A DNA stretch of 64,000 nucleotides from an uncultured Christensenella sp. Its GTDB lineage: Bacteria; Bacillota; Clostridia; Christensenellales; Pumilibacteraceae. The stretch lies in contig CAJTTD010000001.1 of the NCBI GenBank assembly GCA_910579205.1, positions 203,315-267,314 of the forward strand, given 5' to 3'. Both the position numbers and the translations under genes were made by a program. Shown piece after piece: positions 42,237 through 51,174 of the stretch. The notes below the pieces were generated by a model. It did no database searches. It was not told the origin of the DNA and was given only the letters and a program-made list of their open reading frames with translations. Position 1 is the first letter of the stretch, and every line of letters begins with the position of its first letter.

Positions 42237-42403
42237 ACGAAAAAGTAACGGGCAAAAAAATCATCGCGGACTGCGTTACTCTCGCCAAAGATCTCGGCGT
42301 ATACATCGCAGATATCGGCAAGCGTCTGTTTACCAAGTTAAAGACCGCGCTCGATTCCGACAAGGAAAAGAAAGACGAACAAGCGCCCGCGCCGACTGCT
42401 TGA
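42233..42403 (+). CDS. Small hypothetical protein inside the ABC importer operon
   Basis: A 56-residue ORF starting in an ATGA overlap with the ATPase stop, with GGAGG upstream of the ATG. The sequence is an amphipathic helix (KIIADCVTLAKDLGVYIADIG, then RLFTKLKTAL) followed by a charged, Ala/Pro-rich tail. There is no family I recognise and no membrane helix. The coupled start and ribosome binding site argue that it is translated. It could be an accessory factor of the importer. Confidence 0.6.
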   Translation: MNEKVTGKKIIADCVTLAKDLGVYIADIGKRLFTKLKTALDSDKEKKDEQAPAPTA

Positions 42404-42521
42404 CAACAAAGACAAAACACGCGTCGCATAGTCTACGCGCACAGCGCAATATCGACGCGCAAAAAACTACGATAACGACACGGATAAAATCATTAACAGA
42501 TCCTCACAAAGGAGGTCGGGC

Positions 42522-43355
42522 ATGAAGATCAAATCGAAACTGCCTTGTCGAATGACAAACGGAAAAACGCCGCGTCAAGCATATCTCGCCAAGCGCCGCA
42601 ACGACAAGATTTTGGTGCTGACATTGCAAATAGGCATACTTGCGGCGTTTATAGGACTTTGGGAGCTTGCCGCAACGCTCGGCTGGATAGACTCGTTTAT
42701 AATGTCTTGTCCGTCGCGCATAGTCAAAACTTTGTCGAGTTTTGCCGCAGCCGAAATATTCAAGCACATAGGTTACACCCTTCTCGAGTGCGTTATAGGC
42801 TTTATCATAGCGAGCGGGCTGGGCACGCTTATAGCTGTGCTGCTGTGGCGGTTTACCAAGCTCAGACGCGTGAGCGAGCCGTATATAATCGTGCTTAATG
42901 CTCTGCCCAAAATAGCGCTCGGTCCGATAATAATAATATGGGTGGGCGCGGGCATGCAAGCGATAACCGTGATGACCGTTCTTATATGCATAATCGTTAC
43001 GATAATAAGCGTGCTCAATGCATTTATGACGGTCGATCCCGGCAAGATACTTTTGCTGCGTTCCATGGGCGCTACCAAGCTGCAGATCTTGACTAAACTG
43101 ATACTGCCCGCAAACATCCCCGCCCTTGTCAACATGCTAAAAATAAACGTCGGGCTTGCTTGGGTAGGCACTATCATGGGCGAATACCTCGTATCCACCG
43201 CAGGGCTCGGATACCTTATCATCTACGGTAGCCAAGTATTCAAAATGGATCTCGTAATGTCGAGCACCGTCATTCTGTGTATACTCGCCGCCGCCATGTA
43301 TCTCGCCGTCGCAGGCGTAGAAAAACTTACCAAAAAGCGGTATATGACAGATTGA
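42522..43355 (+). CDS. NitT/TauT-type ABC importer permease
   Basis: A 277-residue permease of the SsuC/TauC class with about six transmembrane helices. The EAA loop that contacts the ATPase is visible at LLLRSMGATKLQILTKLILPANIPALVNMLKI-type sequence around residues 180-210. The C-terminal GEYLVSTAGLGYLI motif is typical. AAAGGAGG lies upstream of ATG 42522. It completes the importer begun at 40465, 118 bases after the small ORF. Confidence 0.94.
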   Translation: MKIKSKLPCRMTNGKTPRQAYLAKRRNDKILVLTLQIGILAAFIGLWELAATLGWIDSFIMSCPSRIVKTLSSFAAAEIFKHIGYTLLECVIGFIIASGLGTLIAVLLWRFTKLRRVSEPYIIVLNALPKIALGPIIIIWVGAGMQAITVMTVLICIIVTIISVLNAFMTVDPGKILLLRSMGATKLQILTKLILPANIPALVNMLKINVGLAWVGTIMGEYLVSTAGLGYLIIYGSQVFKMDLVMSSTVILCILAAAMYLAVAGVEKLTKKRYMTD

Positions 43356-43376
43356 ACCGCGATCGAATAAATATTC

Positions 43377-43413
43377 AAAGCGCCGCCAACCGTAAGGTCG
43401 ACGGCGCTTTACT
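43377..43413 (+). terminator. Terminator-like hairpin after the importer operon
   Basis: AAAGCGCCG (43377-43385) pairs with CGGCGCTTT (43402-43410), followed by ACTTATTAATT, a weak T-tract. It lies about 20 bases past the permease stop. Confidence 0.6.
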
Positions 43414-43514
43414 TATTAATTAAAAGCTAATAGCCGACAGAGGTACAATCAAAGCCAATATGCTTATACCGTCATACATTGCTACGTGTAAAACAAATCT
43501 CTTTGTTATATGAT

Positions 43515-44179
43515 CTACCGTTGATTTTTGCAATCCCAAACAACAGGACAGTTAGAACTATTCCAACCACTCGCCCAACCACTCGGCTTGCTTGCCGCCT
43601 CACTGTATATCGTCAAGCTACTGCAACTATAGAATGCGCTATTTCCGATACTCGTTACACTGAGGGTATAATTATGCTCGTTAAACTGCCGCAATCGAAG
43701 AATGCACCATCTCCGATACTTGTTAATGGTTTATCATTATATGTTTTGGGTATCAGTATTTCCGTTGCGGTTGCGCTGCCTATACCGGATACAGAATATC
43801 CTACTACTATTCCGCCTTGTGTTTGTTCAATATATGATAACCCTTGTGTAACAGGCGCGTTCTGAGAATAGTCGCCGCACACACTGCAAATATAGTCGTT
43901 TAAATTATGCTCGCCCGACGCAGTTCCTACCTTGACGCGCGTATCCGTTTGAGTACATCCGTCGTACATGCAATGCGCCGTTTCCGTGCTGTCTTTAACG
44001 TATGTTGCGTCGTTATTGTAAACGTAATTCTCATAAACATGCGTATGGTTGCCGAAATCATTAGGCTGTCCGGGGTATTTATTATCGCCGTCCGTATCTG
44101 TTCCGCATGCACAAAGTCCCATAGCGCCGACAAACGCCGCTATAACGACAATTATTACTTTACACGATATGCGTTTCAA
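43515..44179 (-). pseudogene. Frameshifted BspA-like leucine-rich lipoprotein
   Basis: The upstream frame (TTG 44179 to a stop at 43655) encodes 174 residues: lipoprotein signal with GLCAC, a Cys-rich region (HCMYDGCTQTD; YICSVCGDYS) and the first BspA repeats (LTSIGDGAFFDCGSLTSIIIPSV). The stop interrupts a repeat. In another frame immediately downstream the same repeat continues (SVTSIGNSAFYSCSSL), followed by the classic BspA ending SGWNSSNCPVVWDC and a TAG at 43515-43517. Restoring one base near 43661, for example an A in CCCTCAGTG, joins the two. It is either a real decay mutation or a sequencing error. AGGCGG precedes the TTG. Confidence 0.8.
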
Positions 44180-44199
44180 ATATCCGCCTACTTATATGA

Positions 44200-44322
44200 T
44201 TTCAATCGTATTATATAAGCCAGTGGCTACTCGGAAAGAAAAAGCCGGGTTACGAAAGCATCATGATGATCTATGAAAAATTCGGGGTTACGCCCAACGC
44301 TCTGTTCGGCATATCCGACTAA
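44200..44322 (+). pseudogene. Fragment of an XRE-family helix-turn-helix regulator
   Basis: The plus-strand frame reads ...YISQWLLGKKKPGYESIMM, then IYEKFGVTPNALFGISD and TAA. This is the second half of a Cro/CI-type (XRE) HTH domain, including the ISxWLxGKxKP turn and the FGVxPNxLFG end. The frame closes at a TGA just before 44200 with no start codon or N-terminal half. The upstream sequence belongs to the oppositely oriented lipoprotein gene. It is a truncated remnant, probably left by a rearrangement. Its stop overlaps the end of the YkvI-like gene by about three bases. Confidence 0.7.
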
Positions 44323-45374
44323 GCATTCTTAGCTTTGAAAATTTTCGATTTCAGTCGCTTTCCTTTGATCTTAACTTTGCGTTTGACTCTCGTGCGTATC
44401 AAGTACCAACAATTACACGCGAGATACAGCAGTCCTATAATGCCTATTATGGGATACAGTTTGCCGACGACATTGGAAAATCCGAACAAACCGACAGCCA
44501 TACCGCCTATCAAAACTATACCCGCCGCGATAAGCTTGTATTTTATAAAACCGCTCAGATAATCATATACCGATTTAAATGCGGACAGCATTGTCGTGAA
44601 GATAGACGCGGCGATAACGGGCAAAGCGATAAAGTACATTGCCTTGCCGCTTTTGAGCGCGATTAGCAATATCGGCATGTCTGCGTACGCCGCGGCACAC
44701 GACTGCAACGCGCCCATTATGAACATCAATAGCGCCGTGATCACCGCCGCCGCAACAGACGACGCCAATATTATCTCGCGCGGCGACAGCTTATTGACGG
44801 TTGTAAGCACGCTACCGCCGAGTATCATATTCATGGATACGTACAATATAACGGAATACGGTTTTATGGGCGCGCTTTGCGCGGAAAACGGGAACTCTAT
44901 CGCCATTACGGTGCAAACCAATAAAAATATTATCATTATCGGCACAAGCACCGCATTAGCTTTTATAACGCCGTTTATGCCCTTGATCGCGACAAGAGCG
45001 CAGATAACGCCGAGCACTATCGACGCGAGCGGTCTGATATCTATAAACTCGGCAGCCAAGCTGTCCGTTCCCGCAAGCATTGCGCCCAATACCGTCATGG
45101 AATTGAACAGCATGAAAACATCGGCGACTGGACGCACTTTGCCAAAGACCGCACCGTTCACCTCGCCTATATCCGATTTTTGAGCGCGGCGTCCCACAAA
45201 CAGAAACAGCACCGAACAGCCGAACACCAAAACGCCGGCGATTGCGGCAATAAACATATTGGGCGTAGCCCCGAAAAAAGATACTACTTCCTTACCGGAC
45301 GCAAAGCCCGCGCCTATCATAGTGCCTATGATAAGCATGGAAACTGACATAGAACGCAAAAACGATTTAAACAT
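44319..45374 (-). CDS. YkvI-like membrane transporter
   Basis: A 351-residue protein with about ten transmembrane helices, similar to B. subtilis YkvI and distantly to amino acid permeases of the APC fold. The N-terminal IIGTMIGAGFASGKEVVSFF is characteristic: the broken first helix of the fold holds the GAGFASG substrate-binding loop. The C-terminus is basic (KRKVKIKGKRLKSK). The substrate is unknown. ATG 45374 has no clear ribosome binding site; ATG 45350 is an alternative. It converges on the XRE fragment. Confidence 0.85.
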   Translation of the reverse strand: MFKSFLRSMSVSMLIIGTMIGAGFASGKEVVSFFGATPNMFIAAIAGVLVFGCSVLFLFVGRRAQKSDIGEVNGAVFGKVRPVADVFMLFNSMTVLGAMLAGTDSLAAEFIDIRPLASIVLGVICALVAIKGINGVIKANAVLVPIMIIFLLVCTVMAIEFPFSAQSAPIKPYSVILYVSMNMILGGSVLTTVNKLSPREIILASSVAAAVITALLMFIMGALQSCAAAYADMPILLIALKSGKAMYFIALPVIAASIFTTMLSAFKSVYDYLSGFIKYKLIAAGIVLIGGMAVGLFGFSNVVGKLYPIIGIIGLLYLACNCWYLIRTRVKRKVKIKGKRLKSKIFKAKNA

Positions 45375-45507
45375 GTTTCATTATATGCGCATGTCCGTTC
45401 TTTTATAAGACTTAAAGCCGCAGAGGTAAATAAACGCTATATGATATCGGCACAGACGACTATGACGGTGTTTGCGCACTCTTAAAATGCAAGAAAATTA
45501 TCGCTTG

Positions 45508-46149
45508 CTATTTATGTTTATGCTTTTTCTTTTTCTTATTGGCGGTCTTGGCGGCGGGCGCTTCGCTCTCCGCTTTTATCTGCCGTTCGGCAAGCTCTTT
45601 GTCTATTTCTTCCGTCAAGCTTTGCGGCGCATAGCGTTTCATAGCCTCGAGCATCACGTTGCTTGTTGTTTTTAACACGTACTCGATTATCGCCGTAGGA
45701 ACAACATCAAACAAGCGACACAGACGCTTGAATGTCAAAGAAACAATTATGCCTTCTTCGTCGCCATCGTGCGAACTGTCGTCAAACAGTCTTATGTATG
45801 CTGCCTTGTCGTCTTTTCTTCCGATAGAAAACGGTTCGATACAGAGCTTTTCGCTCGATATCTCCATTGCGGTAAAAAACTTACTGTATTTTATGCCGTT
45901 TTTGGAAAACACCGCTCTGCACAACCGCCCGCGGTATATTTTATAAATGAACATGGCGACAAAATACAGTGCGGACGCGGACACTATAGCCAATACCGTC
46001 CAAGCCATCCAACCGCTGTCGCTCAAAAAACATGCGACCAACGTCAGAGCCGCAACTTGCACCGTAATTATGACGATCATCGACGCCCAATCGCGCGGAG
46101 TATTTAAAACCGATTTTTTGTCGCTTTTCTTCACTTTTGCCCCGATCAT
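45508..46149 (-). CDS. Hypothetical two-helix membrane protein
   Basis: About 213 residues from ATG 46149, which overlaps the HD-gene stop as ATGA and so is the natural coupled start; the longer frame to 46245 lies inside the HD gene. Two adjacent transmembrane helices (about 22-45 and 50-72) precede a cytoplasmic alpha/beta domain (SKNGIKYSKFFTAMEISSEKL, GIIVSLTFKRL). The tail is Lys/His-rich (KKKKKHKHK). I recognise no family. It is the last gene of the six-gene operon. Confidence 0.7.
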   Translation of the reverse strand: MIGAKVKKSDKKSVLNTPRDWASMIVIITVQVAALTLVACFLSDSGWMAWTVLAIVSASALYFVAMFIYKIYRGRLCRAVFSKNGIKYSKFFTAMEISSEKLCIEPFSIGRKDDKAAYIRLFDDSSHDGDEEGIIVSLTFKRLCRLFDVVPTAIIEYVLKTTSNVMLEAMKRYAPQSLTEEIDKELAERQIKAESEAPAAKTANKKKKKHKHK

Positions 46150-46871
46150 TCTTCCGATACTTCGGTCTCGCCCGCTTTGGGATGAACGTTGGGAGACGGT
46201 TTGCGACGGTTTATTACATTGCCGTTTATAACGAGCTCGAACCAATATCCCAAATAAGCCGCCGCCTTTTCCGACAGCACCATGCGCGAGAGATATATCT
46301 GCAAATACTCCATAGTCGCCGATGTTTCGTCCATTTGTATTACAAGGCGTATCGTCTTTTTGTTTTGATCTATTGCGAGATAATTCTTTTTTATAGCGAG
46401 GTTTACTCTGTCGTGTATATCCTTTCTGTCTGCCGTTTCACGGCGAACGCGCGATCTGTGCGCGTCCGATTTATCCGCAAGAATGAGCGCTGCGGCTATC
46501 TCGTTGACGGGCGTTCCCGTTTCTTCCTCGTGATTGCCTATAGCGCCTATTATTTTTGCAGCCTCGCCCGCCGCCATGCCCATGCGTATCAAGATATCGT
46601 ATGCAAGTACAGACCCCGTCAAACCGTGATGTTTTCTGTTGATGGCGTTTCCTATGTCGTGTATCCAACCCGCTATCGCGCCGAGTTCCACCGTGCGGTC
46701 GTCGTAGCCGAGCGTGCTCAAAATATTGGCTGTCGTCTTGGAAACATAGCCGACATGCCGCAATCCGTGTTCGGTATAGCCCAACACCATCAAATTATTA
46801 TTACTTAGGTCTATCAGCTTTTTAAACTCGTCGTTTTCCTTTACGTCCGACAGCGATATGATCTTAGACAT
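46146..46871 (-). CDS. HD-domain phosphohydrolase
   Basis: A 241-residue protein. The HD metal site is clear: HGLRHVGYV supplies the first His, AGWIHDIGNAINRKHHG the His-Asp pair and following His, and ALILADKSDAHRSR the final Asp. Such proteins hydrolyse phosphate esters, often nucleotides or cyclic nucleotides, but the substrate cannot be read here. A C-terminal alpha/beta extension (about 160-241, NKKTIRLVIQMDE) is unusual. GGAAG lies upstream of ATG 46871. It is the fifth gene of the operon. Confidence 0.85.
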   Translation of the reverse strand: MSKIISLSDVKENDEFKKLIDLSNNNLMVLGYTEHGLRHVGYVSKTTANILSTLGYDDRTVELGAIAGWIHDIGNAINRKHHGLTGSVLAYDILIRMGMAAGEAAKIIGAIGNHEEETGTPVNEIAAALILADKSDAHRSRVRRETADRKDIHDRVNLAIKKNYLAIDQNKKTIRLVIQMDETSATMEYLQIYLSRMVLSEKAAAYLGYWFELVINGNVINRRKPSPNVHPKAGETEVSEE

Positions 46872-46937
46872 TAAACACTTCCGATAACAGTTGACGGTCG
46901 GCGTTACAGCCGCCGCTATTTGCGAAAATACTTCGCG

Positions 46938-47789
46938 TCAGTCTTTTTTATTATTTGTCTTTACGGGATGCTTTATCGCTTGATACAGCTCATCCTGTGA
47001 AAAATCTCTGTAATGCTCGTCCACGCTTCCGCCAAGCTCTTCTATCGCGTTTCTTATCTCCAAAAACTCGGCGTAATCGCACGTATCGAGCAACGGATAA
47101 AGATCGGCAGTCGCACGCTCGTCGCCGTACCGCCCCATCAACGCCGCAATGTACGCGACGTTGGGATCGCTGTTCAAAAGCAACCGCAGCAAGCCGAGTA
47201 TTCTGTCGTTGCCAGCCTCGCAATACGTGAGCGGCTCGACATACAGTTCTATCATGCCAACATCGTCGCATTTTTCGGCGCGTTCCAAAAGCGTGTCTCG
47301 CACTTCGTCCGCGCGCAAACAAAGCATGTCTATGCACTGCTCCTTTACCGCCGCGTCTACGTCGCGTTCTATTGTCTCGATATAAAACTCACTGTCCGCG
47401 CCGCCAAGCTCTTCTATAAGGCTCAACACCACGTTCAACAGTTTTTCGTCGGACGACAAACGGGCAAGCTCGGTAAGCTCGCCTATGAGCGACGGCTCGG
47501 TGGCTATCCTATCGAACAATAACGAGCTGGGATTGTTATCGCCCACGCACGCACCCTTTAGAATATCCACAAGCTCTTCCGTCGGTATCTTGTTAAAGAA
47601 CTCGGACGGCGATATCCCGCCTAAAACGTCTTGAGCGGAAGTCGCCCATATATGATAGATCTTATCGAGGTCTTTGGCAAACTCGTCTGGACAGCAATAC
47701 TCGTCCGCGTGTTCGTTGTAATATTTGTCCGCGTAGTTCTCGAATAACTTATCGAAATCGAAATAATACAGTTGTTCTTTATCCGTCAT
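46938..47789 (-). CDS. Hypothetical HEAT-like repeat protein
   Basis: A 283-residue acidic, all-helical cytoplasmic protein. Repeating helical pairs such as LLNVVLSLIEELGGADSEFYIETIE, AVKEQCIDMLCLRADEV and NVAYIAALMGRYGDERATADLYPLL look like HEAT/armadillo repeats, which act as protein-binding scaffolds. AAAGGAG lies before ATG 47789. It follows the TPR gene by eleven bases. Function unknown; the neighbouring TPR protein suggests a scaffold pair. Confidence 0.7.
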   Translation of the reverse strand: MTDKEQLYYFDFDKLFENYADKYYNEHADEYCCPDEFAKDLDKIYHIWATSAQDVLGGISPSEFFNKIPTEELVDILKGACVGDNNPSSLLFDRIATEPSLIGELTELARLSSDEKLLNVVLSLIEELGGADSEFYIETIERDVDAAVKEQCIDMLCLRADEVRDTLLERAEKCDDVGMIELYVEPLTYCEAGNDRILGLLRLLLNSDPNVAYIAALMGRYGDERATADLYPLLDTCDYAEFLEIRNAIEELGGSVDEHYRDFSQDELYQAIKHPVKTNNKKD

Positions 47790-47800
47790 ATGTTTCTCCT

Positions 47801-49873
47801 TTACGGTCTTTTATCTATTATCTGCGACACTGTCTTATAGTCGCGCTCGGCGGCGGCTTTGGAATCGTAGCCCAAGGCATAGGCTATTCTCCCGTCGAAT
47901 GCGCCGTCGTTTATTTTATTCCAGCACTTTTTTATGAGCGTATATGCCACAGCCCTGTCGTCGATCGCAATGCCGTCATACAGCGCGGCGCACCGTTCGA
48001 CATGGTCGCAGAATTTCTTTATCGCATATCTGCCGAATGCAAGCGCGTAGGCATATGCGGTATAAACTCCCGCACGGTAACCGCCTTTCAGCCGCGGCAC
48101 GCTATCGTCCGAAATAGGACTGTACAGCATTTCCGCGATAAAAGCGCTTCCGCTGTCCTCGGCAAATATTTGCGATAATATCACCGCCTTTACAATCGGC
48201 TCTACATACGGCGACACAAGCGAGTCGCGCACCTTGCTCTCAAGCCGCCCATCGGCAGCGAGAATACGCACTGTGTTGAGCATTCTCTTGAGCAGTTTGG
48301 CGTCGTTTTTAAACTCGAGCGATATAAAAAACTCGAATTCGAACGTAAAATCATCGCCTTTTATGACGTCGTCTGTCAAACCGCCGTTTGCCGCTCTGCG
48401 CATCAAACCCTCTACTTTCTCGGTCAAGAACTGCGGCGGAGCTTCTAAGTCTACGGGCAACAAGCTGTCTCCGCGTTTTGCCGCGGTATAAAAATACCCT
48501 ACGTTCATTTCGTCGTAAAACACTCGCGACAGTCTGTACAATTCGTTGACGGCATAGCTCTTTTCGCCGAGATTGTACATCAACTGCGCGTATACGAGCC
48601 GTATGTCAAGAATGTTGTACTCGTCTATATACGCCTTGATAAGGCGCAGCGCATCAGACGCTTCGCTGTACTTGAGCACAAGTTTAAACGCTTCGTAAAC
48701 ATGATCGCCGTCCATGAAATCTTTGATGTCTATCTGTTTGATCATAGACGGTATCTTGTAAAACCGTTTTTGCTTTTCGTACAGCTTACAGATCAATGTT
48801 ACGGCAAGCGCGCCGCCCGGTCTCAAAGCAATCGCTTTATTCAAAGTGTCTTCCGCTTTGCCGTCGTCGCCGTCGTCAAAATATATGAGCGCGCGCATAG
48901 ACAGCGCGTAATAATACAGCTCGTCGTTTTTTTCGATTTTGTCCAGCTCTTTCAGCGCTTTTTTATTGTCGCCGCGCTCGTAATACAGTTCGGACAAGCG
49001 CATTACAGTCTCGGGATCATCGTCGTCGTCGAGCATGTCTTCGAAAATATTTATCTCATCGAGCAAAGACATACGATCCGTATCGGTACGATCGACTTCC
49101 TTTTGCAACTCGTTTGAAAGATTGTCGAATACCGACTGCAAAAGCCGCCTTAGTTCGGATTCGCCTATTTCGTCTGTTTCGTCCCTACCCGTAAACTCGA
49201 TGGGATGCGGCGCGGTCGCCCCGTTTCTACCGTTCGCATCGCAAGCATTGCCGTCTGTAGTATCAAGCTCGTGCGCGTTAGATGCACCGCCGCGAAAGGA
49301 TATTATATTAGATCGCTTTTGGGCACGCGCGGGCGGCTCGGTCTCCGCTTCCGCTTTGCGTGAATAGCAAACGGACGACGCGCATTCCGCCGCCGCGTCA
49401 TAGTGTGGATCTATACGACCGTACTCGCCGTCGGTAAAAATTGCGTCGAAGTCTATGGGGTCGTCTTTGGGCGCGCCGAGTATGATGCCGCCGTCTTCAA
49501 GCGCCGATATTATATTTCCGAGATCGATACCACGCTCCTCTATCCACTTGCAGCACTCGTATTCTTGACGAAGCTCGCATCGCAAATGCACGGCGATAAG
49601 CAGACCGCGATAGGCGCGTTCGCATTGCGGATCTCGCCTTATATGCATCATAAACTCACGATACGCCAAACAGCACAGTTCTATATCGTCGCTGTCGTCG
49701 GTCATTCTCAAATACAGCATGCCGAGCGCCAAGTGCAATTCGGGAAACTCGGTCGCTTTGGCAAACTTAAGCGCGGCGTCGATCGCTTTTTCGTAATCGC
49801 ACCTATCCAAACAATCGCCGAATTCCCTTTTATATTGAGCGGCAAATCCTTTTGTATCAAACTCCGTGATCAA
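47801..49873 (-). CDS. Large TPR-repeat protein
   Basis: A 690-residue acidic cytoplasmic protein. N-terminal TPR-like helices (CDYEKAIDAALKFAKATEFPELHL) lead to a low-complexity linker (about 165-235). A TPR array follows (about 270-420) with clear repeats: YERGDNKKALKELDKIEKND, then ALIYFDDGDDGKAEDTLNKAIALRPG. The C-terminal 270 residues are helical without a clear domain. The start is TTG at 49873, nine bases after the upstream stop; the AAGGA upstream is rather far, so translation may be coupled. A protein-interaction scaffold is likely. Confidence 0.75.
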   Translation of the reverse strand: MITEFDTKGFAAQYKREFGDCLDRCDYEKAIDAALKFAKATEFPELHLALGMLYLRMTDDSDDIELCCLAYREFMMHIRRDPQCERAYRGLLIAVHLRCELRQEYECCKWIEERGIDLGNIISALEDGGIILGAPKDDPIDFDAIFTDGEYGRIDPHYDAAAECASSVCYSRKAEAETEPPARAQKRSNIISFRGGASNAHELDTTDGNACDANGRNGATAPHPIEFTGRDETDEIGESELRRLLQSVFDNLSNELQKEVDRTDTDRMSLLDEINIFEDMLDDDDDPETVMRLSELYYERGDNKKALKELDKIEKNDELYYYALSMRALIYFDDGDDGKAEDTLNKAIALRPGGALAVTLICKLYEKQKRFYKIPSMIKQIDIKDFMDGDHVYEAFKLVLKYSEASDALRLIKAYIDEYNILDIRLVYAQLMYNLGEKSYAVNELYRLSRVFYDEMNVGYFYTAAKRGDSLLPVDLEAPPQFLTEKVEGLMRRAANGGLTDDVIKGDDFTFEFEFFISLEFKNDAKLLKRMLNTVRILAADGRLESKVRDSLVSPYVEPIVKAVILSQIFAEDSGSAFIAEMLYSPISDDSVPRLKGGYRAGVYTAYAYALAFGRYAIKKFCDHVERCAALYDGIAIDDRAVAYTLIKKCWNKINDGAFDGRIAYALGYDSKAAAERDYKTVSQIIDKRP

Positions 49874-49881
49874 TTATTCGG

Positions 49882-51165
49882 TCATTCCTTATCTGATTGG
49901 TCTTCCGACACCGCGCCGTCTTGCAACGCGTCGTTTGCCGCGCCGTCAGCAATATCGCTGTTTTCTTTTACCGCGCCGTCTTGCGCGTTTTCGACAGACA
50001 ACATCGTATCTGTATCGTCGTCGAGTTCGCCAAGTTCTTCGGGTCCGTCGTCGCTCTCTGCGATTATAGTTTCGTGTTCCTTTTGCAAACGCTCGAGATC
50101 TTCGCGTCTGAACATGGGCGTGAGCGGAGTGAGCGACGTACCTTCGTCTATCGACTTTTTACGTTTTTTGGGATTTTTATACGAAGTCGGTTGCTTCTTT
50201 GTTTTAGGTTGAGGCTTTGCCTTTTCGTCGTAAATATCGTTTACGCGCTTGGCGTATACGGTAGACGCGTCTATCTTGTCGTACAAAAACCTCTCGTAAC
50301 AATAATGGCAGTATATCGTTAAAACAAGCGTCGTAAACGAAAAACCGATAAACACATATATCATTGCGAGTATCATGGTGATATTGGGTATCAACGCAAG
50401 CAATGAAGGCGCGATCGCTATACCTACGAATATGACTGACAGCACGTTCGTTCCGAACACGAACAGCGCCGAATTTCGTATGAGAGCCATAGGACGCATT
50501 TTAAACGCGGCGTTTTGCGTCAAAAAGAATGCGCTGAAAAGAACGATAAGCACCAACAATATCGACGAGAGCGTTATGCATAAAGCTTTTACAGCCACGG
50601 ACTGCTTGTACACATCGAAGTACGACAGCGAAAACAAAAACATCACTATCGTCATTCCGATGACAAGCCCAATAAATATTGCGCCGAGCCAACACTTTCT
50701 TATTCCGCGGAAAAAGTCCTTGAACGTAGAAGTCGGTTCTTCCCATACAAGCTTGCGCATCACATAAAGATTGCCAGCAACGCCGAGCGCAAACACTGCG
50801 ATACACGGTATCAAGATCAAATATTCCATTAGGAGGTAAGAGAACTCGGCAAGATCTCCTTGAGCTATCGCGTCTATTACAACAGGATATCCCAAACCTA
50901 TATTTGCGGAATACGGTATAAACCCATTGCTTACCGTTATGTTCAAATAAAACAGAATTATCACGCCGACTGCGGGCAATGCAAAAAGCGCGGTCAACAT
51001 GTTTAATGCGACCATCGTCCCGAAACGGCTGAAAAACAAATATTTGAACATCGCCCATTTGGACATTTTCATGCGTTCGGGAGTGAGGTCGGGCTTGTTC
51101 TCGTTGCCGAACATCATCCGCTGAACGAAATTCTTTCTCTTTTTCTTTTCTGTTGCTTTTGCCAT
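49882..51165 (-). CDS. DUF624/YesL-like membrane protein with long cytoplasmic tail
   Basis: A 427-residue protein. After a basic start come about five or six transmembrane helices (residues 40-300). They include the DUF624-like WEEPTSTFKDFFRGIRKCWLGAIFIG segment, which sits where YesL proteins have their conserved motif. The last 130 residues are soluble: Lys/Pro-rich, then acidic (DDGPEELGELDDDTDT). GAGGAG precedes ATG 51165. In carbohydrate gene clusters DUF624 proteins accompany ABC importers; none is here. It is the second gene of the operon. Confidence 0.72.
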   Translation of the reverse strand: MAKATEKKKRKNFVQRMMFGNENKPDLTPERMKMSKWAMFKYLFFSRFGTMVALNMLTALFALPAVGVIILFYLNITVSNGFIPYSANIGLGYPVVIDAIAQGDLAEFSYLLMEYLILIPCIAVFALGVAGNLYVMRKLVWEEPTSTFKDFFRGIRKCWLGAIFIGLVIGMTIVMFLFSLSYFDVYKQSVAVKALCITLSSILLVLIVLFSAFFLTQNAAFKMRPMALIRNSALFVFGTNVLSVIFVGIAIAPSLLALIPNITMILAMIYVFIGFSFTTLVLTIYCHYCYERFLYDKIDASTVYAKRVNDIYDEKAKPQPKTKKQPTSYKNPKKRKKSIDEGTSLTPLTPMFRREDLERLQKEHETIIAESDDGPEELGELDDDTDTMLSVENAQDGAVKENSDIADGAANDALQDGAVSEDQSDKE

Positions 51166-51174
51166 AATGCTCCT

